Source: Viola odorata (taxonomy: Eukaryota; Streptophyta; Magnoliopsida; Malpighiales; Violaceae). From it: DNA of 64,000 nucleotides. The translations under genes were made by a program, and so were the position numbers. The notes below the pieces were generated by a model that was not told the origin of the DNA, searched no databases, and was given only the letters and a program-made list of their open reading frames with translations. This document shows, one piece after another, positions 40,201 through 50,236 of the stretch. The stretch covers positions 30,392,719 through 30,456,718 of the forward strand of contig OY829541.1 of assembly GCA_963691705.1 (NCBI GenBank), given 5' to 3'. Positions within the stretch are counted from its first letter, which is position 1. Each line of letters opens with the position of its first letter.

Positions 40201-42112
40201 GCTTACTGTTTTCATGCGAATGTTTAAGGCTCACACTCTCAGTGTTTCCCTCTATATATTTCACACTCAAACCTTCTTTTGTTCTCGCAAGCTGTTTTGA
40301 AATTTCATATTCAGCATGTGACTTAGCAAGCCATTGCTGATCCTCAAACACTTCAGCTTGTGTTAACGGTGCCAAGGTGAACTTCTGACCATCCTTAACC
40401 AACTTGTAGAGGTTCCTCTTCCCATCATGATTCGCTGCGCGATCAAACTGCCATGGGCGTCCAAGGAGGATATGGCTTGCTTGCATCGGCACAACATCAC
40501 AGAGAACTTCATCTTGGTATTTGCCGATACGAAACTTAACAAGCACCTGTTTGGTTACCTTAATACCGTTGTCATCCGTCATCCAGTGTAGATGATACGG
40601 TTTCGGATGCTTTACCGTTGGCAAATCCAGCTTATGAACCATCAGCGCACTGGCACAGTTGGTGCAGCTGCCGTTGTCTATGATAATGGAACAGCCCTTG
40701 TGATCAATCACCCCGCGGGTGTGGAACAGATTGGTCCGTTGCTCCTCATCACACACTTCTTCTGTGGACTGCACGCTCAGGGTCCGTCGGATTACAAGCA
40801 ACCGAACATGGTCACCTCTCTGATGGTCAATATCCGAATCGGTCTGACCGTTTCCCTCAGGTTCCGTTTCCTCCTGTTCATCATCCGATTCTTCCTCGCC
40901 AGTCGGCCTGATGATGAAAACTCTTTTATTCGGGCATTCTGATTTCTTATGCCCTCGGCCGTTGCACTTGAAACAGATAATTTCCTTAGTGGCTGGCCGA
41001 TCCACGGGTGGAGTATAAGGTTTGGTAGGTGCCGTCTTAGAAGGAACAACAACACTGGCAGATCCCTTCAAAACGGCAGGGGCCGTTTTGTCATCCTTAT
41101 TCCAAGACGTCTTCTTCCAAGGTGTCGACCCAGTAGACTTATAGGAACTCCTAGCTTTCCTATGTTTCTCAATCTTTTGAGCCATATGAAGCATCTCCTC
41201 CATAGTGTTATATTGAGTCAGTTCCAATGCATCGGCAACGTCTGCATTCAAACCAGCAAGAAACCGAGCCATCGTTACCTCAGTTTCTTCAGTAATCTTC
41301 GCTTGAGCCAAAGCAATTTCCATCTCATTAAAGTATGCCCCAACTCCCTTGCTGCCTTGCTTCAAGGTTTGAAGCCGTTGATGAAGCTCACGGTGAAAGT
41401 GGGCAGGGACAAACCGTTGTCTCATCGCCTGCTTCATCTCTTCCCAATTAGCAATCGGACCAGCTAAGACAGCTGCCCTTTTCCTATTGAACTGCTCCCA
41501 CCAATGACTAGCATACCCACAGAATTCGACTGCGGCGATCTGAACCTTTTTACCTTCCGAATAATTGTGACATAAGAAGATAGCATCTATTTTCCTTTCC
41601 CAAGTTAAGTATGCATCAGGGTCGTCAGCACCCTCAAACGGAGGTATTTTCATTTTGATGCTGTTTAGATTAGCATCCAAACGGTCATCCTCCCGTTCTC
41701 TCCTACCATCACGACGGTCTCGTCTCTCCCTCCTCTGTCCATCCCTTGTATTTATCCAGCCTTCTCCCCCATCAGGTTCTCCTTCCCAATCAGAATATGG
41801 TAATTGTGGACCACGTCTGGCAAGTCGCCTAGGAGGGACCAAAGCAAGATTAGGCCGACGATTCTCATCACGTGGTCGACGGGCGTTGTCATCTTCTTCG
41901 GACAGATCAGACAAACGGCCATCACGTTGGTTATTCGCGGCTATAGGAACTGGATTAATGGTACCTAACGCTTCCACCTTAGCTAGCCTTGCATCGGCAG
42001 TTAGCTGCCGCTCATTTGCAGTTAATTGCCGTTCATTCAATGTTCGGAGCTGTTCAGTCATTATGGCTAGTATAGCCGATAGATCGGGTTGTTGTACTCC
42101 CTCTTGAGACAT
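37037..42112 (-). CDS. Element D1 Gag-Pol polyprotein, 1691 aa, intact
   Basis: Single open frame starting MSQEGVQQPD, 12-13 bases after a candidate 3' splice site. Gag capsid core about 150-320; CCHC knuckle 380-393 (CFKCNGRGHKKSEC); protease D479-N-G-S with ILLGRPW at 548-554; repetitive linker about 630-668; RT with D860 in FSKID and YFDD at 922-925; RNase H residues D1071, E1108, D1133 and D1176; integrase zinc finger H1252, H1259, C1289, C1292; DDE residues D1321, D1382 and E1418 (35 residues between the last two); GDGPF module, then a basic LTR-encoded tail ([14 protein letters not shown]). Every catalytic residue I can place is present, so this copy could supply enzymes for itself and others. 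Expression is not shown. Confidence 0.95.
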   Translation of the reverse strand: MSQEGVQQPDLSAILAIMTEQLRTLNERQLTANERQLTADARLAKVEALGTINPVPIAANNQRDGRLSDLSEEDDNARRPRDENRRPNLALVPPRRLARRGPQLPYSDWEGEPDGGEGWINTRDGQRRERRDRRDGRREREDDRLDANLNSIKMKIPPFEGADDPDAYLTWERKIDAIFLCHNYSEGKKVQIAAVEFCGYASHWWEQFNRKRAAVLAGPIANWEEMKQAMRQRFVPAHFHRELHQRLQTLKQGSKGVGAYFNEMEIALAQAKITEETEVTMARFLAGLNADVADALELTQYNTMEEMLHMAQKIEKHRKARSSYKSTGSTPWKKTSWNKDDKTAPAVLKGSASVVVPSKTAPTKPYTPPVDRPATKEIICFKCNGRGHKKSECPNKRVFIIRPTGEEESDDEQEETEPEGNGQTDSDIDHQRGDHVRLLVIRRTLSVQSTEEVCDEEQRTNLFHTRGVIDHKGCSIIIDNGSCTNCASALMVHKLDLPTVKHPKPYHLHWMTDDNGIKVTKQVLVKFRIGKYQDEVLCDVVPMQASHILLGRPWQFDRAANHDGKRNLYKLVKDGQKFTLAPLTQAEVFEDQQWLAKSHAEYEISKQLARTKEGLSVKYIEGNTESVSLKHSHENSKHAEGECKQSHENSKHAEGECKHSHEKSKRDESGIERKGEVNKKKLSVYAKGSEVRRAMLSHNNCFDASRPLLLIRFRSYCLTSNETERHHTVPIGISSLLQEFGDVLPEEMPPGLPPIRGIEHQIDFVPGSAIPHRPAYRSNPEETKELQRQVDDLLARGYVRESLSPCAVPVILVPKKDGSWRMCVDCRAVNKITVKYRHPIPRLDDMLDELSGSIVFSKIDLMSGYHQIRMKEGDEWKTDFKTKYGLYEWMVMPFGLTNAPSTFMRLMNHVLRHLIGKFVVVYFDDILIYSKSLDEHALHLREVFLTLREQKLYAKPSKCSFALEQVGFLGFIVSAGGVKVDEEKIRAIREWPTPKAATDVRSFHGLASFYRRFVKDFSTIVVPLNDLTKKNVVFRWEQQQEEAFATLKERLCAAPVLALPDFSKAFEIECDASGLGIGAVLMQEKRPIAYFSEKLKDAQLRYPTYDKEFYALVRALETWQHYLMPREFIIHTDHLSLKYLKGQGKLNRRHAVWMEFIEAFPYHIQYKQGKENVVADALSRRYVLITSLNAKLLGFSHIIELYATDSDFGDIYLHGVSISGSKFYKHEGYLFKGKHLCIPHCSLRELLVHEAHSGGLMGHFGVTKTLDVLHDHFYWPHMKRDVVRIIARCLTCRRAKSKSAGHGEYMPLPVPSHPWTDLSMDFVVGLPRSKNGKDSVFVVVDRFSKMSHFIACSTTSDATQIADLFFREVVRLHGIPLTIVSDRDTKFLSHFWRVLWKKLGTKLLYSTSFHPQTDGQTEVVNRTLGSLLRTLVRKHVSTWVDHLPFIEFAYNRAVHSTTHYSPFELVYGFNPRTVLDLTPFPLSDVVSLDGAQKADFVKQLHAKAKQNIERMNEKLMLKRNDGRRLVTFQVGDWVWLHMRKERFPAQRRGKLSPRGDGPFQIVEKINNNAYKLALPSEYGAVSSTFNVSDLELFDADDEYGLSADADSDSRENPSEGGGNDANPRIQLPLPPAGPMTRARARKLKDRLSSLIHKELECERTSEEAALREKTPRVVNLLTFTMTEDDSARNGT
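37257..37270 (-). other. Polypurine tract of D1
   Basis: Minus strand GAAGGGGGAGGGAA directly before the 3' LTR, identical to that of C. Confidence 0.85.
40104..40226 (-). repeat. Linker minisatellite in D1
   Basis: Three copies on the minus strand reading HSHENSKHAEGE, QSHENSKHAEGE and HSHEKSKRDESG, with GCATGC or similar at the edges. Confidence 0.8.
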
Positions 42113-43041
42113 CCTTTACCTTTCCTGAAAGTCACAACACCAAAGAAAATGTAAAATTGCACTAACCTAGCACTCCCTCACGTGTTTACTCTGGTGTTTA
42201 ATCACTCTAATAATCTCACAAAATCTCTCAAAATTCCCTGCAATGTTCAAGTGTTAGTGAGACTCAAGAATCCAAAGAAAAAGCTTCCAAGAAGACTCTC
42301 AAAGAAAACTAGCACGGAAAAGAATTGTGACACTTGATATTTGAGTAATTGCAAGAACAACCAATCAAACAAATAGCAAGTAGAGTAGAAGGCAATTTCA
42401 AGGAATCAAAGACAGCTCAAAATTGACTCGAAAGGACTCAAACAAGTTCAATTTCAGTTATGATTGTAATACCCAATCGCAGTGCAATTTAATTCCTTGA
42501 TTAATCTGGTTTTTATGGAGCAAATACTTCTATATATTTTCGTATTTGCAGGATCGAATCCCTTTCTTTTCTTTGGGAAATTTTCCTGTTGTTGTTTTTT
42601 TTTTTTTTTTTTTTTTTTTTTTGACAGCAAAACACAATTCAGTGTTTTGATCAGAACTTTTTACTCTGAACTCCGAATCGACCGATTCTTTTTGATTCGG
42701 AAGCCCAACAGATTCAGCTTTCCAACGAAACCACAATTACTAAAATCGGACTTCAGTTGCTATATATATGAATACAAATTCGACAACTGAAGTTACTGAA
42801 ACTGAACAGAATTTTCTCTTGTATTTTGTGACCTTCTTGTGGGTAGAAAACGCAGGTAATTTAGCGAATTTCAACACAACAAACTGGAACGAAACATAAC
42901 CAATTGTATTCAAGTAACTAACCAAGCACAGCAAGAAATCGGTTTTGAATGGAGTAGAAAGAAATACCGATTTCAACGAGGAAACTTGAAAACAATTAAG
43001 ATACTTACCAATCTTTGAACGCCTTAAGCTCCGCTACCAAC
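42113..43041 (-). other. D1 leader with PBS and candidate intron
   Basis: PBS-like TGGTAGCGGAGC occupies 43028-43039 on the minus strand. A 5' splice-site-like TTGGTAAGTAT has its GT at 43008-43007, and TTTCAG has its AG at 42126-42125, 12 bases from the ATG. The A-run of the family appears as a T-run at about 42596-42622. The conserved CACGTG block is near 42166-42215. No coding function seen. Confidence 0.62.
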
Positions 43042-43948
43042 TGATATGATCCTGGTTCCTTAGGATGCGTAGCACCAATTTTGATCTTTGTTCAAAGACG
43101 GATTTCCTGCGGAAATAGATAACTCGACAAGTACGAGCTTAGACCACTTAGCTAACCTGTGCTAAGAGCCCTAATCGATTTCAAGTCCAGGGTCTTGAAT
43201 CGAGTTCTTAGGACTAGACTCAACAATGTGAGAATCACACTAAGATAAACGACACAATAATACAATTCCAAGATTTACTTGTATACGACTCAAGTATTGC
43301 GGACTCAAGAAGAACAAGGTTCAACCAACTTGAACAAGGGGCGGAGATTGAAGAGAATATCTCAATTTATCAAATAACAGCCAACTTAATAAAGTAGCCA
43401 AGTGGCTCCTTATATAGGTTACAAACAAACCCTAATAGTAAACCAAATAGGAATAGAAGTAGGACTTCCAAAATAGGAAGATAACTTAACTAATTAAAAC
43501 TGTCTAATTAACTAATTAAGCTAAAATAATTAAAATCAATAACTTGAACTTCAGTCAACGCGCGCTTCTGGACACGCGAAACGGGCAGGAGCCGTTTTGA
43601 GCAATCGGCACGCGAGACAGATGAGTGAAACGGCAATGGCTGAGTGAAACGGTCAAGTGCCGATTTAAACAAAACGGACAAGGGCCGTTTTGAACGAATC
43701 GGACAAGAGCCGTTTTGGTGACAAACGGTCAAGTGCCGTTTCTGGCAGAATCATCTTCGGTCATTGTGAATGTAAGGAGATTCACAACTCTTGGTGTCTT
43801 CTCTCTAAGTGCAGCTTCCTTTCTTGTCCTCTCACATTCCAGCTCCTTGTGAATGAGAGATGACAAACGGTCTTGAAGCTTTCTAGCTCTGGCTCGAGTC
43901 ATTGGACCAGCTGGTGGTAACGGTAGTTGGATGCGTGGATTCGCATCA
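43042..43948 (-). repeat. Element D1 5' LTR (907 bp)
   Basis: Starts TGATATGATCC on the plus strand, one base different from the 3' LTR terminus. Carries the same replaced 3' segment and AACGG cluster (43579-43741). Confidence 0.95.
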
Positions 43949-43962
43949 TCTGCCTTTGCGAA
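43949..43962. other. 14-base filler at D1/B junction
   Basis: TCTGCCTTTGCGAA occurs here and again at 44018-44031 within element B. It replaces the expected second copy of the TSD TCCAT. Confidence 0.7.
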
Positions 43963-44434
43963 TTTCATGTGCTTCGTTAACAAGAAATTCACGTGTGCTA
44001 CATTTAGGAATACATAATCTGCCTTTGCGAAACAGAAAAGAGTCATGTAACACAAAAATGTCATGCGCACCATTAACAGAAGCTAGAAATGCATCTTTAA
44101 AATCCGCATCATCAGCATACAAAGAGGTAATATGCATAAAGCCTAAAAGGCATGAATGAAGTGATGTAAGGAGGGCAAACCTATGGGACAACGCATCTGC
44201 CACGATGTTGTCCTTAACCTTCAAGTATTTGATGTGGTATGGGAACCGCTCGATGAACTCCATCCAAGCTGCATGGCGTTTATTGAGCTTTCCTTGTCCC
44301 TTCAAGTACTTGAGGCTTAGGTGGTTCGTATGTACTACAAATTCTTTGGGCAGCAAGTAGTGTTCCCACACATTGAGGGCACGCACAAGGGCATATAACT
44401 CTCGGTCATATGTGCAATAATTCAGCTGCGCACC
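43963..44434 (-). pseudogene. Element B pol, RNase H end to integrase start
   Basis: Continues the frame of B between D2 and D1. Contains YDRELYALV, then HTNHLSLK where relatives have HTDHLSL, so one of the RNase H catalytic Asp residues is Asn. VADALSHR follows, then the start of integrase up to LVNEAHE. The open frame runs four codons into filler DNA at 43949-43962. Confidence 0.88.
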
Positions 44435-45374
44435 TGATACGATCCTGGTTCCTTAGGATGCGTAGCACCAAATTTGATCTTTGTTCAAAGATGGATTTCC
44501 TGCGGAATAGATAGAATAAATAGAACTCACTTGCACAATTAAGACCTGCTGAACGCTAAGCTCCAGCCAACCAAAATCCGAACAAGAGAGGGTCCTTGTG
44601 AATGATAAACTTGCACAACTAAGACCTGCTGAACGCTAAGCTCCAGCCAACCAAAGTCCGAACAAGAAGATAAACGACAAGTAGGATGCAATTCCAAGAT
44701 TTACTTATATACGACTCAAGTATTGCGGACTCAAGAAGAACAAGGTTCAACCAACTTGAACAAGGGGCGGAGATTGAAGAGATTAACTCAATTTATCAAA
44801 TAACAGCCAACTTAATAAAGTAGCCAAGTGGTTCCTTATATAGGTTACAAACAAACCCTAATAGTAAACCAAATAGGAATAGAAGTAGGACTTCTAAAAT
44901 AGGAAGATAACTTAACTAATTAAAACTGTCTAATTAACTAATTAAGCTAAAATAATTAAAGTCAACAACTTAAACTTCAGTCAACGCGCGCTTCTGGACA
45001 CGCGAAATGGGCAGGAGCCGTTTTGAGCAATCGGCACGCGAGACAGATGAGTGAAACGGCAATGGCTGAGTGAAACGGTCAAGTGCCGATTTAAGCGAAA
45101 CGGACAAGGGCCGTTTTGAACGAATCGGACAAGAGCCGTTTTGGTGACAAACGGTCAAGTGCCGTTTCTGGCAGAATCATCTTCGGGCATTGTGAATGTA
45201 AGGAGATTCACAACTCTTGGTGTCTTCTCTCTAAGTGCAGCTTCCTCACTTGTCCTCTCACATTCCAGCTCCTTGTGAATGAGAGATGACAAACGGTCTT
45301 GAAGCTTTCTAGCTCTGGCTCGAGTCATTGGACCAGCTGGTGGTAACGGTAGTTGGATGCGTGGATTCGCATCA
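44435..45374 (-). repeat. Element D2 3' LTR (940 bp)
   Basis: Same layout as the C LTR, with the AACGG cluster at 45005-45167 (one core changed to AAATGG), a TATATAAGG box, and the 80-bp two-copy repeat near 44530-44670. Confidence 0.95.
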
Positions 45375-48300
45375 TTCCCTCCCCCTTCGGAAGGATTCGC
45401 CCTCGAATCCGAATCGGCATCAGCTGAAAGTCCATACTCGTCATCTGCATCAAACAATTCTAAGTCAGAAACATTAAAGGTAGAGCTAACGACACCATAC
45501 TCACTCGGCAACGCCAGTTTATAGGCATTGTTGTTGATCTTCTCGACAATCTGGAACGGTCCATCGCCTCTAGGAGATAGCTTGCCGCGACGTTGGGCAG
45601 GAAAACGCTCCTTGCGCATATGCAACCAAACCCAATCGCCAACCTGGAACGTCACTAGCCGTCGGCCATCGTTCCGTTTCAGCATCAGCTTCTCATTCAT
45701 GCGCTCAATGTTCTGCTTTGCCTTAGCATGCAATTGCTTGACAAAATCAGCGTTCTGGGCACCATCTAAACTCACAACATCACTCAAAGGAAAAGGAGTT
45801 AAATCCAAAACAGTTCTAGGATTAAATCCATACACTAGTTCAAACGGCGAGTAATGAGTAGTAGAATGAACAGCACGGTTGTAAGCAAATTCAATAAACG
45901 GTAAATGATCAACCCAAGTAGAAACATGCTTACGAACTAGGGTGCGTAAAAGGGAGCCAAGAGTCCGATTTACCACCTCTGTTTGACCATCCGTTTGTGG
46001 GTGATAAGATGTAGAATACAATAACTTAGTACCAAGCTTCTTCCATAAGACACGCCAAAAATGACTAAGAAACTTAGTATCTCTATCACTCACAATCGTC
46101 AAAGGGATACCATGCAAACGAACTACTTCACGAAAGAATAAATCAGCAATCTGAGTAGCATCAGAAGTAGTAGAACATGGTATAAAGTGGGACATCTTCG
46201 AAAATCTGTCCACTACAACAAAAATACTATCCTTTCCGTTCTTAGACCTAGGCAATCCTACCACAAAATCCATAGATAAATCGGTCCAAGGGTGAGAAGG
46301 AACAGGTAACGGCATGTATTCTCCATGACCAGCCGATTTAGACTTGGCTCTACGACATATTAAACATCTAGCAATAATGCGCTCAACATCACGCTTCATG
46401 TGAGGCCAGTAAAAATGATCATGCAATACATCCAAAGTTTTAGTCACGCCAAAGTGACCCATTAAACCACCACTATGGGCTTCATGCACCAGTAATTCAC
46501 GAAGAGAACAATGAGGAATACACAAGTGTTTACCTTTAAATAAATATCCCTCTTGTTTAAAGAATTTAGAACCAGAAATAGAAACGCCATGCATATAAAT
46601 ATCACCAAAATCAGAATCGGCAGCATAGAGTTCTATAATATGTGAAAATCCAAGTAATTTGGCATTTAGAGAAGTAATGAGCACGTACCTTCGAGATAGT
46701 GCATCGGCAACAACATTCTCTTTACCTTGCTTGTACTGAATGTGGTAAGGGAAGGCTTCAATGAATTCCATCCAAACGGCATGTCGCCGATTCAGCTTCC
46801 CTTGACCCTTTAGGTATTTCAAGCTTAAATGGTCTGTGTGGATGATAAACTCTCTCTGCATTAAGTAGTGTTGCCATGTTTCCAACGCTCTGACAAGAGC
46901 ATAGAACTCCTTGTCATAGGTAGGATATCGGAGTTGAGCATCCTTGAGCTTTTCACTGAAATAGGCAATCGGACGTTTCTCTTGCATCAGAACGGCGCCG
47001 ATTCCTAACCCGCTGGCGTCACACTCTATCTCAAACGCCTTGCTGAAGTCGGGTAGTGCTAGGACGGGAGCGGCACAGAGCCGATCCTTGAGGGTAGCAA
47101 ACGCCTCTTCTTGTTGCTGATCCCACCTGAAAATAACATTCTTCTTAGTTAATTCATTCAGAGGAACAACGATGGTGCTAAAGTCTTTGACAAATCGCCG
47201 ATAGAAGCTCGCCAAGCCATGGAATGATCGCACATCACTAACGGACTTCGGCGTCGGCCACTCCTGAATCGCGCGGATTTTCTCTTCATCCACTTTAACG
47301 CCATCTGCACTCACAATAAAACCAAGAAAACCAACTTGTTCCATTGCGAATGAACACTTACTAGGTTTAGCATATAATACCTGTTCACGAAGTGTTAGAA
47401 AAACCTCCCTAAGATGTAAAACATGCTCATCAAAAGATTTGCTATAGACTAAAATGTCATCAAAATAAACTACAACAAATCTGCCAATTAAGTGCCGAAG
47501 TAAATGGTTCATTAACCTCATAAAGGTGCTAGGGGCATTAGTTAAACCAAACGGCATAACCATCCACTCATACAAACCATACTTAGTTTTGAAAGCAGTT
47601 TTCCACTCATCCCCTTCTTTCATGCGAATTTGGTGGTAACCACTCATTAAATCAATTTTAGAAAATAATTTACTACCACTTAATTCATCTAACATGTCAT
47701 CTAATCGAGGAATAGGGTGGCGATACTTTACAGTGATTTTGTTGACTGCTCGGCAATCAACGCACATTCTCCAAGTGCCGTCTTTCTTTGGGACTAGAAT
47801 GACAGGAACGGCACATGGAGACAGGCTCTCCCGAACGTACCCACGCGAAAGCAAATCGTCCACTTGCCGTTGCAGTTCCTTTGTCTCCTCAGGATTGGAT
47901 CGGTAAGCTGGCCGATGTGGAATTGCCGATCCAGGGACAAAGTCAATCTGATGTTCTATGCCTCGAAACGGAGGTAGGCCAGGCGGCATCTCTTCGGGTA
48001 GAACATCGGCAAATTCCTGTAAGAGAGAAGAAATTCCAATCGGAACGGCATGTGCACGATCCGTTTCATCAGATAGCAAACAGTAAGAGCGAAAACGGAT
48101 TAGAAGGAAGGGACGACTTTCGCCAAAACCGTGTTTGTACGAAATCAGTGCTTTCCTCACTGCACTCCCTTTGGCATATACACTCAATTTCTTTTTATTT
48201 GCCTCTCCTTTTCTCTCAATGCCACTCTCAGCACGCTTACTATTTTCGTGCGAATGTTTACTCTCTCCCTCTGCATGCTTGTTGTTTTCATGCGAATGTT

Positions 48301-50236
48301 TTTCTCGCTCACACTCACCCTCTGCATGCTTACTCTTTTCATGCGAATGTTGAAAGCTCACACTCTCAGTTTGGCTCTCAATTTTATTCACACTCAAACC
48401 TTCTGTTTCTCTCTCAAGCTGTTTCGCGATTTCATATTCAGCATGTGACTTAGCAAGCCATTGCTGATCTTTAAACACTTCAGCTTGTGTTAACGGTGCC
48501 AAGGTGAATTTTTGACCATCCTTTTCTATCTTGTAAAGATTTCTCCTTCCCTCATGATTTGCCGCTCGGTCAAACTGCCACGGTCGCCCAAGGATGATAT
48601 GGCTCGCTTGCATCGGCACAACATCACAGAGAACTTCATCATAGTACTTGCCGATTCTGAACTTTGCAAGTATCTGTTTGGTTACCTTAATACCGTTGTC
48701 ATCCGTCATCCAATGTAGAAGATATGGTTTCGGATGCTTTACCGTTGGTAAATTCAGTTTATCAACCATCAACCAACTCGCACAGTTGGTGCAACTGCCG
48801 TTATCAATGATAATGGAACAACCTTTCTTGTTTATCACGCCTCGGGTATGAAACAGATTGGTCCGTTGCTCCTCATCACAAACTTCTTCTGTGGTTTGTA
48901 CGTTGAGGTTCCGACGCACAACAAGCAAGTTCACCTGCTCCCCTTCCTGTCGGTCAACATCTGAATCGGCATCGGCATTTCCCGATTCCGATTCTTCCCG
49001 TTCATCATCCGATTCCTCCTCTCCATTCGGCCTGATGATAAAGACTCTTTTCTTAGGGCATTTCGATTTCTTATGCCCTCGGCCGTTACACTTAAAACAA
49101 ACAATCTCCTTAGTAGCTGGCCGATCCACTGGTGGAGTATAAGGTTTGGTAGTTGCCGTTTTAGAAGGAACAACAGCACTGGCAGATCCCTTCAAAACGG
49201 CAGGGGCCGTTTTGTCATCCTTATTCCAAGACGTCTTCTTCCAAGGTGTCAACCCAGTAGACTTATAGGAACTCCTAGCTTTCCTATGTTTCTCAATCTT
49301 TTGAGCCATATGAAGCATCTCCTCCATAGTGTTATATTGAGTCAGTTCCAATGCATCGGCAACGTCTGCATTCAAACCAGCAAGAAACCGAGCCATCGTT
49401 ACCTCAGTTTCTTCAGTAATCTTCGCTTGAGCCAAAGCAATTTCCATCTCATTAAAGTATGCTCCAACTCCCTTGCTGCCTTGCTTCAAGTTTTGAAGCC
49501 GTTGATGAAGCTCACGGTGAAAGTGGGCAGGGACAAACCGTTGTCTCATCGCCTGCTTCATCTCTTCCCAATTAGCAATCGGACCAGCTAAGACAGCTGC
49601 CCTTTTCAAATTGAACTGCTCCCACCAATGACTAGCATACCCACAGAATTCGACTGCGGCGAGCTGAACCTTTTTACTCTCCGAATAATTGTGACATACG
49701 AAGATGGCATCGACCTTTCGTTCCCATGTCAAGAATGCATCAGGGTCGTTAGTACCCTCAAACGGAGGTATTTTCATTTTGATGCTGCTGAGATTAGCAT
49801 CCAAACGGTCAGCCTCCCGTTCTCTCCTACCATCACGACGGTCTCGTCTCTCTCTCCTCTGTCCATCCCTTGTATTTATCCAGCCTTCTCCCCCATCAGG
49901 TTCTCCTTCCAAATCAGAATGTGGTAATTGTGGACCACGTCTGGCAAGCCGCCTAGGAGGGACCAAAGCAAGATTACGCCGATGATTCACATTACGTGGT
50001 CGACGGGCGTTGTCATCTTCTTCGGACAGATCAGTCAAACGGCCATCACGTTGGTTATTCGCGGCTATAGGAACTGGATTAATGGTATTTAACGCTTCCA
50101 CCCTAGCCAGCCTTGCATCGGCAGTTAGCTGCCGCTCATTAGCAGTTAATTGCCGTTCATTCAATGTTCGGAGCTGTTCCGTCATTATGGCTAGTATAGC
50201 CGATAGATCGGGTTGTTGTACTCCCTCTTGAGACAT
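45155..50236 (-). CDS. Element D2 Gag-Pol polyprotein, 1693 aa, intact
   Basis: One open frame, colinear with D1 to within a few residues: capsid core, CCHC knuckle (CFKCNGRGHKKSKC), protease IDNGS, linker repeats, RT with FSKIDLMSGYHQ and YFDD, RNase H with ECDASG, YDKEFYAL, HTDHLSL and VADALSRR, integrase HHCC finger, MDFVVG, SDRDTKF, QTE, GDGPF module and a basic LTR-encoded tail. No catalytic residue is missing. The N-terminus, like that of D1 and C, has a short repeated NERQLTA segment. The ATG follows a candidate 3' splice site. Expected product: virus-like particle proteins and replication enzymes of the element. Confidence 0.95.
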   Translation of the reverse strand: MSQEGVQQPDLSAILAIMTEQLRTLNERQLTANERQLTADARLARVEALNTINPVPIAANNQRDGRLTDLSEEDDNARRPRNVNHRRNLALVPPRRLARRGPQLPHSDLEGEPDGGEGWINTRDGQRRERRDRRDGRREREADRLDANLSSIKMKIPPFEGTNDPDAFLTWERKVDAIFVCHNYSESKKVQLAAVEFCGYASHWWEQFNLKRAAVLAGPIANWEEMKQAMRQRFVPAHFHRELHQRLQNLKQGSKGVGAYFNEMEIALAQAKITEETEVTMARFLAGLNADVADALELTQYNTMEEMLHMAQKIEKHRKARSSYKSTGLTPWKKTSWNKDDKTAPAVLKGSASAVVPSKTATTKPYTPPVDRPATKEIVCFKCNGRGHKKSKCPKKRVFIIRPNGEEESDDEREESESGNADADSDVDRQEGEQVNLLVVRRNLNVQTTEEVCDEEQRTNLFHTRGVINKKGCSIIIDNGSCTNCASWLMVDKLNLPTVKHPKPYLLHWMTDDNGIKVTKQILAKFRIGKYYDEVLCDVVPMQASHIILGRPWQFDRAANHEGRRNLYKIEKDGQKFTLAPLTQAEVFKDQQWLAKSHAEYEIAKQLERETEGLSVNKIESQTESVSFQHSHEKSKHAEGECEREKHSHENNKHAEGESKHSHENSKRAESGIERKGEANKKKLSVYAKGSAVRKALISYKHGFGESRPFLLIRFRSYCLLSDETDRAHAVPIGISSLLQEFADVLPEEMPPGLPPFRGIEHQIDFVPGSAIPHRPAYRSNPEETKELQRQVDDLLSRGYVRESLSPCAVPVILVPKKDGTWRMCVDCRAVNKITVKYRHPIPRLDDMLDELSGSKLFSKIDLMSGYHQIRMKEGDEWKTAFKTKYGLYEWMVMPFGLTNAPSTFMRLMNHLLRHLIGRFVVVYFDDILVYSKSFDEHVLHLREVFLTLREQVLYAKPSKCSFAMEQVGFLGFIVSADGVKVDEEKIRAIQEWPTPKSVSDVRSFHGLASFYRRFVKDFSTIVVPLNELTKKNVIFRWDQQQEEAFATLKDRLCAAPVLALPDFSKAFEIECDASGLGIGAVLMQEKRPIAYFSEKLKDAQLRYPTYDKEFYALVRALETWQHYLMQREFIIHTDHLSLKYLKGQGKLNRRHAVWMEFIEAFPYHIQYKQGKENVVADALSRRYVLITSLNAKLLGFSHIIELYAADSDFGDIYMHGVSISGSKFFKQEGYLFKGKHLCIPHCSLRELLVHEAHSGGLMGHFGVTKTLDVLHDHFYWPHMKRDVERIIARCLICRRAKSKSAGHGEYMPLPVPSHPWTDLSMDFVVGLPRSKNGKDSIFVVVDRFSKMSHFIPCSTTSDATQIADLFFREVVRLHGIPLTIVSDRDTKFLSHFWRVLWKKLGTKLLYSTSYHPQTDGQTEVVNRTLGSLLRTLVRKHVSTWVDHLPFIEFAYNRAVHSTTHYSPFELVYGFNPRTVLDLTPFPLSDVVSLDGAQNADFVKQLHAKAKQNIERMNEKLMLKRNDGRRLVTFQVGDWVWLHMRKERFPAQRRGKLSPRGDGPFQIVEKINNNAYKLALPSEYGVVSSTFNVSDLELFDADDEYGLSADADSDSRANPSEGGGNDANPRIQLPLPPAGPMTRARARKLQDRLSSLIHKELECERTSEEAALREKTPRVVNLLTFTMPEDDSARNGT
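45375..45388 (-). other. Polypurine tract of D2
   Basis: Minus strand GAAGGGGGAGGGAA directly before the 3' LTR. Confidence 0.85.
48221..48355 (-). repeat. Linker minisatellite in D2
   Basis: Three copies reading HSHEKSKHAEGE, HSHENNKHAEGE and HSHENSKRAESG; positions in the protein correspond to those of C and D1. Confidence 0.8.

Larger units (their letters stand above)
36350..43948 (-). mobile_element. Element D1: full-length Ty3/gypsy element (7599 bp), coding-intact
   Basis: 907-bp LTRs flank an uninterrupted gag-pol of 1691 codons on the minus strand. Inserted in element B's integrase. The left flank reads TCCAT; the right flank lacks the matching TSD and instead has a 14-base filler. 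LTRs differ at about ten positions by eye. Same family as C and D2, but the 3' part of its LTR is a different sequence. Confidence 0.96.
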
